This document shows, piece after piece, positions 40,440 to 54,200 of a stretch of DNA of 64,000 nucleotides (within the stretch, counting starts at the first letter, position 1; every line of letters begins with the position of its first letter). The stretch is from NCBI GenBank assembly GCA_008477525.1, contig SPDT01000013.1, positions 1,349,501-1,413,500 of the forward strand. Direction: 5' to 3'. Made by a program: the position numbers and the translations under genes. A model generated the notes under the pieces. That model did no database searches. It was not told the origin of the DNA and saw nothing but the letters and a program-made list of their open reading frames with translations. Source of the DNA: Hypomyces perniciosus (taxonomy: Eukaryota; Ascomycota; Sordariomycetes; Hypocreales; Hypocreaceae).

Positions 40440-41123
40440 AATAATAAAGCTCCTTAAGCAGGTAAATCGGTCCTGAACAGTTAGAATAGGTATATTAGCT
40501 GCCCCCCGGCCCTATTCCTCGCTCTTTTTCTTCAGTTATTAATATCATTATTATCAACATCAACATCAACAGCAACAGCAGCATAGCTCCTGCTATAAGT
40601 ATCACGCTTCCGACTAATTCCCTTCGCGCTGCATGTTTATTAGCTAACGGCGAAATCGCAGAAGAAGAATACCTTGTCAGTGAAGCGTGGTTGTGGTTGC
40701 CCCTTAAAGGTAGCTTGTCCCGGCGTTGGTCGCTTGGCTGGCTGAGCGGCTATGCCTATTGCTGCTCCTGCCCCTGCGCCAGCTCCTACTCCAGCTCCTG
40801 CTCCTATACTAGCTAATCCGGCCTAGTTAAAGGATACTATAGCTTTTAGCGCTTTTAACGCGCGCTATACTGCTGCTATTGCAGCTGCTTGTAAAGTGCG
40901 CCTTGCTGTTAAGGCAGCTGCTGCTTCTCCTTTAGCCTTTGCCCCTATTACTGCTATTACTGCTTTAGTGGCTACTCCTGCAGTTACTCCTGCTACAGCT
41001 ACTCTTACAGCTACCTCTGCCTTTACCTCTACTATCGCTACTGCCCCTACTACTATACTATTATCCCCTTTTTATAAAAGTTATTTAAAGTTAATAATTG
41101 CTAGTAAAGGAAACTTCTCTTAA
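40440..41123 (+). other. GC-normal island with an Ala/Pro/Thr-rich frame inside Copia
   Basis: About 680 bp of near-normal composition between the Gypsy A 3' LTR and the Copia RNase H region. On the plus strand an ATG at 40,754 starts MPIAAPAPAPAPTPAPAPIL, meets one TAG after 24 codons, then stays open to TAA at 41,121-41,123 (Ala/Thr/Pro-rich, then LSPFYKSYLKLIIASKGNFS). It opposes the Copia coding direction. No family recognised, no terminal repeats found. It could be a gag-like start of another element, a captured host fragment, or simple-sequence DNA. Confidence 0.4.
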
Positions 41124-42539
41124 TATATTTCTATCGCCTACTCTCGGCAGTATATTATTTACTTTAATAGTAATTATTAATATACCTTTTAATAAACTCC
41201 TTATTAATTTACCTATATTGCTTTATTTAATTATATACTTTACAGTTATTTAATACTTATATTAATTATATACTAGCTTTTTTAAGCTATAAATAAAAAG
41301 GATAATTAAGTAAATATACTCTCTTTTCTTTATATATTTATAAGCTTATATAATTAAATAGTAATTTAATATAAAAAGGTATTGCGCTTTTAATTTAATT
41401 TATTAAAAGAGGAGAATTTAATTTACTTTAAAAAGGCTGCTGCTTTAGGCAGTAGTAATAATAATAATAATACCTTTTATGCGCAAATATATAAAGGCTA
41501 GACAGCTTTTAAAGAATAGTTATTGCAGTAATAAAATATACCCTTTATAGTATATAGCCTATAGGCTAGAATTAATTAGTTTCCTATATTCTTATATACT
41601 CTATTCTAGTAACTATATATCTATTAAATTTAATAGTACTTTAAAGTATTTAAAGCGCTGCTATAGTAAAGCATTAATAAGCCTATTAATAAATATTAAG
41701 TTAATAGAAAAATAAAAAACTGTAAATAATCCTTTTTAATATTCCTATTAAAGCTATATATTTTATATATTAATATACATAAATATTGATTTATATACTT
41801 TCTTTAATTATAAAATATATAGTTATTAATTATTATAATTAATATTCTAATTAGCGCTAAGCTTAGATTTTATCTTTTAAAAAAGGCAATATAAACCTAT
41901 AGCCTCTTTTACTATTTAAATAAAAGTAAGTAGCTTAACTTTTATTATAAATATACTAATAGTGCTTTAGCGCATTATATTTTATAGGATAAAGCTTAAA
42001 AAAAGTATAATAAAATACCCTTAAAATAATCTTTAAATATCTATATTATCAGTAAAAGAAATATTACTTAAAGCGGTTAAAACCTATATTTTTCCTCTCT
42101 TTCTATATTAAAAAGCTAAGAAACGCTATATATATAAATAGTAAATTAGCTAATTAATTACTTTAAAGTGCTTTTTACTAGGGTTAATTAAAAACTATAA
42201 TAAAGCTAAGGCGCTATAAGCTCTATTAGGCTTTATTATAATAGCTATATAAAGTATTAATCTTATTTTCTTTTAATATATTTTAATAGTTACTTTTAAA
42301 GCTTATAATATGCTTTTCTGGAGCTTTATAATAGGTATTAGAATTATAAAAAGCTATATTCCTTTATTAAGCTTAAATCGTTTCGCGATTCTTTTAAAAT
42401 AGGTTTTATAGGAAAGGTATATCTTATACTCTATACAGTTATAGGTAATTGTAATCCTTAAAAACTACTGCGCGTCTCCTTTACTATAGAGTTTATATTT
42501 TACTTTTAAAGCGTTTAGTAACTTAATATAAAGACCTTT

Positions 42540-42770
42540 ATTATTATAATAATATATAATTAAAATATTATCTATATAAAATATAATAAAGATTGTCTAA
42601 GCTTTATTATAAAAGAGATAAAGCTCTTTAAAGCTGAAAATTAACCTTTATTGCCTTTAGGTTAAAGATAGTTTATTGAATTACAGTTTTAGCGAATCCT
42701 TTAAGCTATATAAGGCTTTCGCAAGCTTTAAACAAATATTTAGCTGCTTAAAACCCTTAAAAAGCTTATA
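42540..42770 (-). pseudogene. Reverse transcriptase core of the Copia element
   Basis: The complement reads KGFKQLNICLKLAKALYSLK and then DSLKL-stop-FNKL, the Copia pattern (xVCKLxKALYGLKQSPRLWYxxL), followed by FIIFYIDNILII with the catalytic box YVDD changed to YIDN at 42,564-42,578. Confidence 0.85.
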
Positions 42771-45657
42771 TATAATTAATTTCAAGTTTTTATCCCTTAA
42801 AGCATTAAAAAAAGTATTTTTAATATTATATTACTTTAACTTAAAGTTAAATTTTACTATAAAAGTAATAATATATAAAAAAAATATACTATTAATATAG
42901 CTATATATATACTCTTTATAGTAAAGTACTTTTATAAATCCTTATAGACTATAAAATAAACTTTATAGTATTTTAAATTTCTATTTTAGTTAAACTTATA
43001 AGTAAAAACCTAATATACTAATAATAGCTTTATTATTGCCTTTAAGTGTAATATCTTTTGCTAGGTTCCTTTTATATACAGAAAGTTAATTTTATTATAT
43101 ATAGTTTACTTAAACCTATCTTTAAATAAGTATTTTATAAACTCTTTTTAATCTTTTAGCAGTTTCGCTAAATCCTGTTAGTAAATAGTTAATTTATTAA
43201 AAGCTATACTTTTTTAAAAAAAAAGATTTATAGTCTATTACTATATTAAAAACAGTAAATACTATTTCTATACTTTTTAATTTATTACTTATTAGCTTTT
43301 ATTAATTAAACAGCAATTAATATAGTATTAAATTAAAAAGCCTAGTAATTATTAAATATATAGTAGGCTTATTATCTTTAAGAATAGTATTTAAGGTATA
43401 TATCTTAATCCTATATATTAAGAGGTATTTATTAGCCTTTCTTGCAGGTTATTTCCCTTAAAGTTTTAAGCTCCTATAAATATCAGCTACTACTTTACTA
43501 TTTAAAAGATTACTAGCTAGCATTTCTTTAAAAGTTTACTTTTCTTTTATAAAAGTAAGCAAGTCTTTTATATACTAGTCTATTTCCAGCTTTAATAGAC
43601 TATCCTCCTTTATTAGGTTATATACCCCTAATATATAAGGCTATTTTTCTACTATATCCCTTTCCGTAAAAAAAGGTAAATTACTTACTAAAGTATTACC
43701 TAAAGTTCCTATTAACGCGCTAGTATTATCTATAAAGATTAATTATTTTAAGGTAGCCTTTAATATTTAAAGATTAAAAGGTCTTTCTAGGTATACTAAT
43801 AGCTTATTTAAAGTATTTATTAAGCTATCTTTAATACTTTATATCTCTGCTACCTTTAAAAGTATATTTTCTTTTTCTGTATTACCTATAAAGGTATTCT
43901 TTACTGCAGGAATATATATAAGGAAAAGTTTAAATTCCAGCTTATCTTCTTTAACTTTATTAAACAGCTTATTTAACTTAACTATAGATAACTTATCTAT
44001 AATCTCTTTATTACTATTAAAAAAGCTAATTTTATTAAACTGCATATTCCTTATAATAATTACCTTCACTAAGCGGGGTAACTAAATATAATATATATTA
44101 TTTGCAGTATAGTTAATAAAATATCCAATTAGCCCCCTAGGCTTAATCTTAAATTCTCTCTTTTTCTAGCCAGCCTTACACTCTCTATTAAGTATATAGG
44201 CGCGGCAGCTGTATATATAAAGCCTGCTTTAATCTGGCTGTAAATCCGCGGAAAACTCCCTTATTAAAAAGGGCGTAAAGTCGCAGAACTATTACTTTAA
44301 TTTATCGATAAGTAATATTATATTAAGGCTGTATATAAAACTTATATTAATAATATATACTATGGCTCTTATACTCTTTAACTGTAAATTAGTTAAAAGA
44401 CCTGCAGCTTTTAATATCTTAATTGACTTATTTATAATTTCTTAACCTGCCTATTCTAAAGCGCTGTTTAGTTTATATATAAAAAAAAGGGTAAACTTTA
44501 AAATAATACCTTTTACATTAGCTTAAATCTAAAAGTATAATAAACTCTTTGCTGCAATTATAGCTTTTTTATTACCCTACCTAAAAAAGTATATAGAGAT
44601 ATTATATTATATTTTTACTATACTTATAAAGTTAAATAAAGCACTAAAAATAGTTTCCTGTTCTTTATTTAATAAAAGGCATATATATAGCTATACAGTA
44701 TATTCTTCCTTAAATACTAAAAGCTAATTATCCCTATTATAGCCCCTAGAATAATCTTAAAGATCCTAGTATACTTTAAAAAACAGTTTTAATATTTATT
44801 TATTAAATAGTCTGCAAGAGATAACCTATTTGGTGTATATAAAAGCATAAGCCTTATATTTTATATATATAGTTCCCTTAATATATATATTCCTTACATT
44901 CTTTATAAACGCTTTAAGCGCTTCTAAGCCTAAATATCTTAATTATAAATGCTAAAGCTATTTAAAGTTATATTATAATACTTAGGGGATTATATATTAG
45001 TCTTCTCCTGCTTTTTAATACTATATAAATGCTATAGTCTGCATTAAAAAGAATAAAAAAAGCTATTAAGCTGTTTAGTATAGTATACTTAAAGATAAAG
45101 GCAATATAAAGTAATAGGGGCTTATATTAAAGAAATAAAAGATTATACCTATACTTTACCTTCCTTATAATAGTATTCGAATTAGCTATACTAGTGTAAA
45201 GTATATTATTATACCTTATTAGCTAAATCTTTATTTTCCGAAACTTTAATAAAAATATAATATTAATATAAAATCCTTTAACTACAGCTATATTTAAAAG
45301 CTTAATAAAGCATATTATTTTTTAATATAGATTATAGAGAGTATCCTTTATTAAATAATAACCTCTTTTAATAATTGGATAGCTAGCTCCTTTTACTTTA
45401 ATATAATCCTCTTTTATACTTAAAATAAAAAAGCCAGGAATAAAGTAATTCCTACTATTTATAAAATAAATAGTATTATATATATTAAAAAGGGTGCTTT
45501 AAAAGAGGTAATAAGGTGTATTCTATATATTAGTATATATTAATATATTTATTAAGTATATTATAAAGCTTGCATCTTCTTTATTAATTAGGCCTAAAGA
45601 GATTAAAGCAGCTATAATAGTTAAAGCTATTCCTCCCTATACTAAAGTAATAAAGTT

Positions 45658-46238
45658 TGTTAAAAAGGAGGGCTAAAAAGCAAGGATTTCTGTGTAATTG
45701 GGTAACCTTCCTATTCTGGCTAGACCCGGAATTAGGCCCGACGCTAGGACCGAGTCCCTGGAGGAACTTCGGTGTAAGTCAGGAAATTTCTATTATCTTC
45801 AACGATAACAATTGAGCTAGGACCAGCTACCCCGCCTACCCTAGACTCAATACAATGGCCACAATGGCTATTGTGAAAAATCTGACTAACATGGTTTCCT
45901 GTTTGTATGGCCGTGAGTCGATTTGGACGATTTCCCATATAAATAAATTTTGCGGAAAATAGGAATGGGGCCACGAACCCAATTCTGCCGCCGCATTCCT
46001 ATTATCTAGTCGGAGGACTATTGTAGAAGACAAAGCTATTGTTCATACAATCACTTCTACACCAGCCGCATATCACTAGATATTCTATAGCTTTCTAGCT
46101 ATTAGTTCAGTTACAATTCAATTGTTCATCTATTGTTAACCCTACTAGACTCTTAGTCGTTTCCTTATTGCTGCGTTATATACAGCTTCCTAGAAGCCAT
46201 ACATAAATGAGGTTTAGTATAACCTTGTTATTTTAACA
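45658..46238 (-). repeat. Solo LTR (581 bp) inserted in Copia
   Basis: Starts TGTTAAAAAGG and ends TTTTAACA on the plus strand, flanked by the perfect duplication AAGTT (45,653-45,657 and 46,239-46,243). Reverse orientation to 34,718-35,297. Short frames inside are shared by both copies only because the LTR sequence is shared. Confidence 0.9.
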
Positions 46239-47375
46239 AAGTTAATACCCCTTTTATTAAGCTTTTTGCAGGTAGCCTGTTATTTATTTTCTTGCAAGCG
46301 TATATAAATCTCTATAGTTTATTTAAGCGTAAAAGTATATTTCCCTTTTTTATTAAGCTTTCTAGTAAATGCAGTATATACTTTGCTACAGTTATTTAAA
46401 GGCTAAGTATACCTTTTCAATCTATAAAGGCACTCTTTGCTAATAAAAGGCTTTAAGTGTATATTATTACTATTTAATATATATTATTAAAGCAGTTACT
46501 AAATATTATATAAAAGCTATAAATATAATTCTCTGTATTCTTTAAAGTATTAAAAAAAAACTATCTAAGCTAATTAAAAGAAAAAATCTTATTTATTTTA
46601 CTACTTTTAATTAAACTATCTATATAATATAAGTAATAGGCAGTAAAGCTTAAAGTAAAGTATACTTTAATAGCTTTAAAGAAAGTTATTTAAAAAGCTG
46701 TTCCTATAACCTTTAAAAGCTTATACTTTACTGCACTTATATAAATATATGCCCAGTAAATATACTATACTTTTAGCTTAATATTCCTGCGCTTTACTTT
46801 ATATAGTATAGATTAATAAAATAAATATACTTCCTTGTATATTATATCCTCGCAAAGAGCTAGTTAATCTTTAAGCTTTTTAATAATTTAGTAAATAGTA
46901 AACTTAGCATTAAAGTCTTTATTATTATTATAGGCTATTTTAATAGCAGTAAAGGCTAAGGCTGCAGCTTTAAGGTCTATTAAAACTAAAGTATAAATAT
47001 TAAAGTTAACTGTCTTTTAAAGTATACTATTATAGTAAGCAGAAATATCTGCTGTAAAGGCATTAAAACTAAACTCTTATACTGTATACTCCTTTACTTT
47101 TATTAAAGTAAATAGCTTAATAGCAGGGAAATAGTTATTTAATTAATTAAAGAAATTAAAATTAATTTTATTCTAGACCCTAGCAGTAGTTATATAATTA
47201 GTTAAAATAGTAATCTACTTAATCTACTAGACTATTAATTCCAGCTTTATAAAAGCAATATCTTTTGCGCTATTTATTATAAAAGATAGCTTTAGCAGCT
47301 TAAAGGTAAAGGTAAAGGGTATAAAGAGAGATATAATATTAAAGTAGAAGTTTCTAGTAACTTTAATTATTATTA

Positions 47376-47391
47376 CCTAGGCTTATAACTA
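47376..47391 (-). promoter_or_regulatory. Copia primer-binding site resembling the initiator tRNA-Met anticodon loop complement
   Basis: Directly inside the 5' LTR the minus strand reads TAGTTATAAGCCTAGG. Undoing two G-to-A changes gives TGGTTATGAGCC, complementary to the conserved anticodon loop CTCATAAC of initiator tRNA-Met. Copia-type elements are known to prime from an internal half of this tRNA. Confidence 0.5.
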
Positions 47392-47669
47392 TAATAAAGC
47401 GCAGTATAGTTATATAAAGTATAGAGAGATAGGAAACGAAGCTTAATTCTATAAAAGAGAATATACTATAGTGGCCTCGCTATATATATATATAGCTAAC
47501 ACAAAGAAGAAGCTGTATACAGGCGCTTTATAAGCGCCTGCATAGTCTGACACATCTCTTATGCAATATATATATTAGCTCGTATCTATTAACAAAGCAG
47601 ATAAAAGCTCCCTAGCGCCGGCCCTAGCGCTAACAAGCAGTAGTGCCCCAGCCTACTCAACCCAATATA
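47392..47669 (-). repeat. 5' LTR of the Copia element (right)
   Basis: 278 bp aligning with 27,281-27,558 at the same length; differences are mainly transitions. Confidence 0.88.
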
Positions 47670-48068
47670 CTATTTTTTAAATATAAAAATAATAATATAG
47701 AATTCTTTATTATATATTTAATAGTTTAATTTTATATTATATAGTACGTTAAAGTAAAAGGTAATAAAGTATAATTTATTATTTTGATTTTTTTAATTAA
47801 ATTAAGCTTTTATACTAAAATTACAAGTATTTATATTAACTTTTATTTTTATAAATAAATTAAATATAACAAATATAAGTTTTTTTTAAAATACACTATT
47901 TAAGTTTATTAAAGGCCTTTTATATATTTAATACTTATAAAAGCTTTTAATCTTTTTTAGTAAATTTATAAAGAGTTTATATAATACTTTTATTGCCTTT
48001 AATAAATTATTAATAATAGTTAATAGGTTTTAAAAAGCTTTAAATTTCTTTAATTATTATAGGTGTAG
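47670..48068 (-). pseudogene. RT/RNase H linker piece of Gypsy B, stranded between two insertions
   Basis: The complement, read from the Gypsy C insertion point, gives LKKFKAF-stop-NLLTIINNLLKAI, matching the Ty3/Gypsy region PTTVKEVQSFLGFxNFYRRFI. It directly continues the frame that ends at 54,665 with NWP, across the 6.6-kb Gypsy C insertion. Confidence 0.75.
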
Positions 48069-48230
48069 TATTACGGTATACAGAACAGTAGGTTAAGGTA
48101 ATATCTTTGTTGTGCCTTAAATAAAGTAAAAAGCTATAAGAATATGGTTTAAAGGTGTAGGACCAAGTCGTTACGTGAGGATATATATAATGCTGATAAG
48201 TTATTAGAGGGCAGGTTTAGTGCTGTAATA
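48069..48230 (-). repeat. 3' LTR of Gypsy C (left)
   Basis: 162 bp, ends TATTACGG and CTGTAATA, followed by the polypurine tract. Confidence 0.88.
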
Positions 48231-51200
48231 GTACCCCCCTTTTTTAAACTCTATTTAACTTTAAATGGCTATTCTAAGACTATATATATTCTAATCCTTT
48301 TATTATATTAATTCTATTATAAGCGGCTACTGTATTGCAGGTTCAGCTAATTAGTTATTTTCCTTTTTTTAACCTAAGCAGGCAGGCCAGGCTTATTAGG
48401 GTTTTTTATATAATATTTTGAAAAGGCAGTGTCTTATCCTTTTAAGTGTTTTATAAGTTATTAGCTTAATATATAGTATTTTTAGGCTCTATAATAATAT
48501 AGGCTATCTTTATTATAGCAGTTAAAGATTTTTCTTAAATTCCTACTTTTCTATTACTTTATTTATTTTATTATCTCTTTTAAAGATTTATCTTTATATA
48601 TTTTTATTCTTTTACGTATTAATAGTATTTTATTCTAGTAAGTATATATATTAGTTTACTTTATTACCTGCTAATAGTTTTAAAAGAGAATTATAAAATA
48701 TAAAGAAAATATAGATATAGTTAAAGAGTTTAAGTTAATAAATTCAAAAGTATATATTAAAGATTTTATATTAGTTTACTTATTTATTATTATTTTTCGT
48801 TATTAGGCGGTTTATTTTAAAGTATTTAATCTTTAACTATACTTTTTTATTAACTTTAAATTAATATAAATCCTCTTTTAATATATTAGCTGCAGTTTTA
48901 TATTAAGTAATTAATTATACTATAAAGGCTTTTAGTTAGTTTAAGACTTATTAGAAATGCTTAGTTATAGTATTTATTTTATAAAAACCTTTTTTTTAAG
49001 TAATAAATAAGTTTAGTAGGCAGGGGTTTAAAGGCTCAACTTTTTAAGTATAAATAAAAACTGTAATTTATAAAAAATAGTAAAGTTTTTATTATTTTAG
49101 ATATTTAATTATTTTAAGTAAACCTTATAAATAGTAATTAATTTATTTAATTATTTTAATAAAAAGTTATAAACTGCTTAAAGTATTGCTTTATTTTTGC
49201 ATTTAGCTGTTTAGTTTAGTTATTAGTTTCTAGATAGTAGGCTAAGGAATATTTAAAGTGAATTTTAAGTTATTCGGATGGCTGTTTTTAGAATTTAGAT
49301 ATAAATTAAATGCTTTAGCTTAATATAATTGTTTTTGGGGCTTTATATAAAGTATAGATATATAAGATAAAAGCATTAATAAGTTCTTTAGTATTAAGTA
49401 TATACATAGCGATAAAATAGTGTATTTTTATTAAGCAGTCTATTATTATAAAAATATTTTTATAGATTAAGCTTTATTAGTTATAGTTAAATAGTAGTAT
49501 AATATAGTTTACTAAAATATTACTTTAGGCTTAGAATAATACTAGTAATAATTTTAAGAATCTTAAAAAAGCAGATTTATTTAACTTTATTTAAAAGTAT
49601 AAGTTATAGCCTTTAATAAAAGTATTAATATTAGCTAATATTTACAGCTACTAATATATATAGTTAAAGAGGTTTAATGTTTTTATTTATTATAAGTATC
49701 TTTTTAGCCTAAAAAAGTATATTTAATATATAATTTATATTTTTACTTTATTTATTAATAAAAGGAAGACTTATTTTTAGTAATATATTTAATTACTATA
49801 GATTTAAAAGTTTTATATTACTGCCTTTAAATTATTTTAAATACTTTTAAGCTATTATTAAATAGCTAGGTTTTAAAGCGCCTATATGATAATACTCGCT
49901 ATATTTAATATTTTATAGGCTTTATTAATTATTCTATTAATTAATATTTTTAAGTTTAAAATTAAAGTATTAGTTATTATAGTAAATAGGCTTTTATTGT
50001 TTATGTTTTCTATAATATTAATATAAGTATAGGGATTAAAATAGTTTTCTGGGAGTAAAGTTTTTTTTTTTTTTAATTGGCTATTATTTTAGTTTAACTT
50101 TACTAAAATATTTTAAAATCTCTTATTTAATATATTAAGCTTTACTGCTTTTAACTTAAGCCAGTAAATAATCTAGAAATTATATTAAAATAGGAATTTA
50201 AACTAATAGATTTATTTTTGATTTAACGCTTTAATAATTATAAAGTATTTTAAGTTTTTATAATCTATAATAATCTTAAATTTATTTTCTGCGCTTTAAA
50301 GTTTAAGGCGCTATTTTTTAATAATTTAATAATAGCTAATAGCTTTTTATTATAAATTTTATAATTATATTTAGCAGGTAAATAGTTTAATAACAAGTAT
50401 ATTATTAATTATAAAATATTATTTTTATTATATTAAAAGAGAATATTATTAAATGTTTAATTTAAAGTATCTGTTTTTAAAACTGTCTTTTTATTATAGT
50501 TGAAAAAAGTAAAAATTAAGGCGGTTATAAACTGGGTTTTAAAATAGTTAAATATAGCAGTATAAAGTTCTATTTAATCTTATTATATTTTTTTTAAAAG
50601 GCTATTTAAGGGTTTATAGATATTAGAGAAGTTTTTAATAAACTGCTAATAGAAATTTATAAAGCCTAGGAAGTGTTAAAGTTTCCAGAGGTTTAAAGGT
50701 CTCTTTTAATTTATAACTGCAGCTATGTCTTTAAGGTTTATTTTAATATTATTACTTAGAATAATTAAGCTAAAGTATTTTATTTTTATTATTTTAAATT
50801 TGCATTTTTTAATATTAACTTAAAGGCTTATATTACTTAATCTATCTATAACTTTTTATATATATTATTAGTATTCTTTTATATAGTTAAGTAGATTAAA
50901 ATATTATTGAAATAGGCTATATAAACTTTATTAAGTAACTTATATAAGGTATAGTTAATATAATATTAAAAAAAGGCTAGGGCATTATAAAGACTGAAAG
51001 GCATAATAAAGGTTTCGAATAACTTAACCTAGATTATAAATACTGTCTTTTATTTATATCCTTTTGCGATTTTAAGTTTAGTAAAGGCGGCTATTATATC
51101 TAGCTTAATATAAAATTTTATATTATATAGAGTATTTAATATTTCCTGGATTAGCAGTAATAGGTAGTAATTCTTTATAGTAATATTATTAAAGCCTTAG

Positions 51201-54200
51201 TAATTTTAATAAATATAAATGCTTTTTTTAAGTTTTATACTAAAGAGTAAAGGGGCAGTATATTTTACTTTAAACTCTTTAATAAATCCTTTAGTTAAAT
51301 TTTTATTTAGCTATTGTCTTATAATTTAAAGTTTACTCAATAATATTAGGCAGTTTTTTTAATATAATAGTTCCTTTTTTAATAAAAGCTTAATTTTATA
51401 GTTTTATAATTTTTTAAAAGGAAGCTTATTTATTAGCTTTAAAAAGAAGCTAATAATTTTATTTTATAGTTAATTAAGAAATTTCTTTTAAATATTACTT
51501 TTTATTAATTTTAGCTTTATTTTTATAAATTTATTAATATTAGACTTTAATATCCTTTAAAGGTGCTTTCTGCTATAATAGTATATAAAGAAATTATAAA
51601 AAGCTATAAAGAATAATACTTATACTGCTATAAAGTTGCTTTATTTTTATAATATATTTGCGAAGGTATCTTTATTAAGCTTTAATAGTCAGTATACTTT
51701 ATATTCCTGCTTTTATATATTCTTTATTAAGTTTATTTAGGTTAGTTTTATATATTAGGCAGATAAGTCTTTGCAGAATTACATAAATAATATTGTAGCG
51801 GATATTTAGATATTTATTAGGTTAGGTTATTTATATAGCGCTATTGCTATAGGTTTATTAAGTGTTAATATATTTAATTTAAAGAGTTATACTAGGTTAT
51901 ATTAATATAAATATTAGCGGCTATTAGCTATAGGCATTATTGAGATTAATATTAAAGGCTTATTTAATATTATTTATATTTTAGTCTTTAATCCTTTATA
52001 GTTATTAGGTTAATAAATATAGTAGTAATTTTGTTTTAATATTAGTGTAAGGTTAATATATAAGTCCCTTTCTCTTTATTAAGGCATTATTTCCTCTAGT
52101 ATATGTTTAATATAGGCTTAGAATTTAACTTTCTTTTTAACTTTATTTTTTATTTTTTTTAATACATTATTTTATTTCTTGCTAATAATATAAAGTGCTG
52201 ACTTTAAAGGTTTGCCTAGAATATTAATATTATATAGGATAATTATTAAGCTAAGAATTATTAGTGTAGTATAGGTTTAAAGGCAATAATTTATTAAATA
52301 ATATTGCAAGTTAAAAGTAACTATTAATATAGGCTAGTTAATATTAAGATTATATTGCTATAGTTAGAGTATTTTAAAGATAAAGGGGTTTTAATTTAAA
52401 AGATTAGTAATAAAAAATATATATAATTCTCTATATTCCTTAATTCCTATATTTAAGATTATATAGTTAATAAACTATACTGCTGCTTTACTATTAGCTA
52501 AAATAAAGCTTTTTAGTTTAGGTAATTATATTATTAGGATTTAAGACTTTTAAAGAAAATACTAGTTTTAAAGCTTTATATTAAATAGTTATTATTAATA
52601 AAAGTTAATATAATTACTAGTAAATATATAAAGAATAGTATAATATAAATAAATAGTAATTTACCATTTATAGTATTTAGAATTAATAGTCTATTATTAA
52701 TAATAATCTATTATATTTATAGAGGCATTAAGTTTATAGGCTATTTTAATATTTTATTATATTTTTTAATATAATATTATTAAAAAGTTACTCTTTTCCC
52801 TGCCTTTTTATATTAAAGGTTATATCTTATAAAGCCAGTATATTAATAAAGGTAATTAATCTTTTAATAAAGCTAGTTTTATTAATATAGTATAGGAATA
52901 GGTTTTTATAGTATGATAGGTTATTTCTTTAGGCTAGGAAATGCTAGTATTATAGGAATTAAGGAATAGGAATTTATAGTATTAGTATACCTTTTCCTTA
53001 GCTTAGGGTATATACTCTACCTTAAAGCGCTATAGTGCTATTACTTTAATATATTTTATATCCTAAAAAGCTGCTACTATATCTTTATAGGGCTTAAGGT
53101 TTTATAGTATTAGCTTTCTGCTTTTTTATATAGTTATTAACTATATATTAACTGCTATAATAATAATATAAATTATAGAGTTATTAGTATTTTTTATATT
53201 ATAAAGTAAAAGATATAGTATTTGATTATATAAAATCGCTTATATCTTTTTACTTTAAAAGGTTTAGTTTATTTTAAGGCGGGGCTTATTAAAAAGTATA
53301 GTAATTATTTAGCTTTTTAAACTTATAGTTACCTTTAAGTTTAATATAATAGGCTTACTCTTTAAGATTATTATAAACTTTCTAATTAAAAATTCTTTCA
53401 ATAGATTAATTATTTTTATTTATAGGCTTATTACTTTTATTAGTAAAGGCAGTAGCTATTTTTTTAAATACTTTAAGGCGAAAGGCATTAACCTTTTAAG
53501 TATTAGTTTTATTAATTTAAGCTGCTAGTTTATAGAATTTAGTAATAAAGTTTTAGAATAGTTTATTTATTATATAGTAAATATTAAACTTTTAAGCAGT
53601 AGATTATAAAAGGTTAAAAGTTTTATACTATAAGTTTAGGAATTTAATAAAAGTTTTATTACTTTTTTATTTTTATATTATATAATTATCCTTTTTTATT
53701 ATAATATAATTAAGCGCTTTTTATATTAAATTATAAGTTTTGTTATTTAATTAGCTGTTAATATAAAGGATATATTTATAAAGGGTGTTAAAGTATTTAA
53801 TATTAATTATAATATTATATAGTATTGTAAAATGCTAGTTTATATACTTTTATTAATAGGTTTTTATATTTTTATCTTTAGCGTTAAATTTATTTTTAAA
53901 GTTATTAGTTTAATACTTTAAGATATCATTGCTTTTAGCTTTAATAAGTTTATTAATTATATTGCTTTAGCCTTAGACTTTATATTAAGCGAGCTTTAGG
54001 TTTTTAATAATAATAGTATTTTTAAAGTTTTTTTATTTTAAAGCTATATTAAAGTTATACTTTTAGTTTTAAAAGTAGTTAAAGATAATATTAAAAAACT
54101 GCTTAAATTTTAGCGCTTAAAGTTATAAAGTTAGGTTATAATTATTATTATAAGCTTTTAGGATAGTATAAATATAAAGCTAGTTGCAAAAGTAATTAGT

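Larger units (their letters stand above)
27281..47669 (-). mobile_element. Copia LTR retrotransposon inserted in Gypsy B, itself interrupted by Gypsy A
   Basis: Equal 278-bp LTRs at 27,281-27,558 and 47,392-47,669; flanks CTATA and CTATT are a near-perfect target duplication. Minus orientation: CTAAGGGG polypurine tract next to the left LTR (complement of 27,559-27,566) and a primer-binding site next to the right LTR. Reading right to left: gag/protease region, an integrase-RT linker at 44,069-43,839 (open for 76 codons, includes KEIIDKLSIVKLNKLFNKV), then RT with LAKALYSLKDSLKL (about 42,760-42,670) and the catalytic box YIDN (from YVDD) at 42,564-42,578. Interrupted at 27,619/40,288 by Gypsy A and at 45,658-46,238 by a solo LTR. 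The element proper would be about 7.1 kb, including an odd GC-normal piece at 40,440-41,123. Confidence 0.85.

Noticed and set aside
42676..42900. 74-codon plus-strand frame
   Set aside because: Antisense to the Copia reverse transcriptase, which reads convincingly on the minus strand here.
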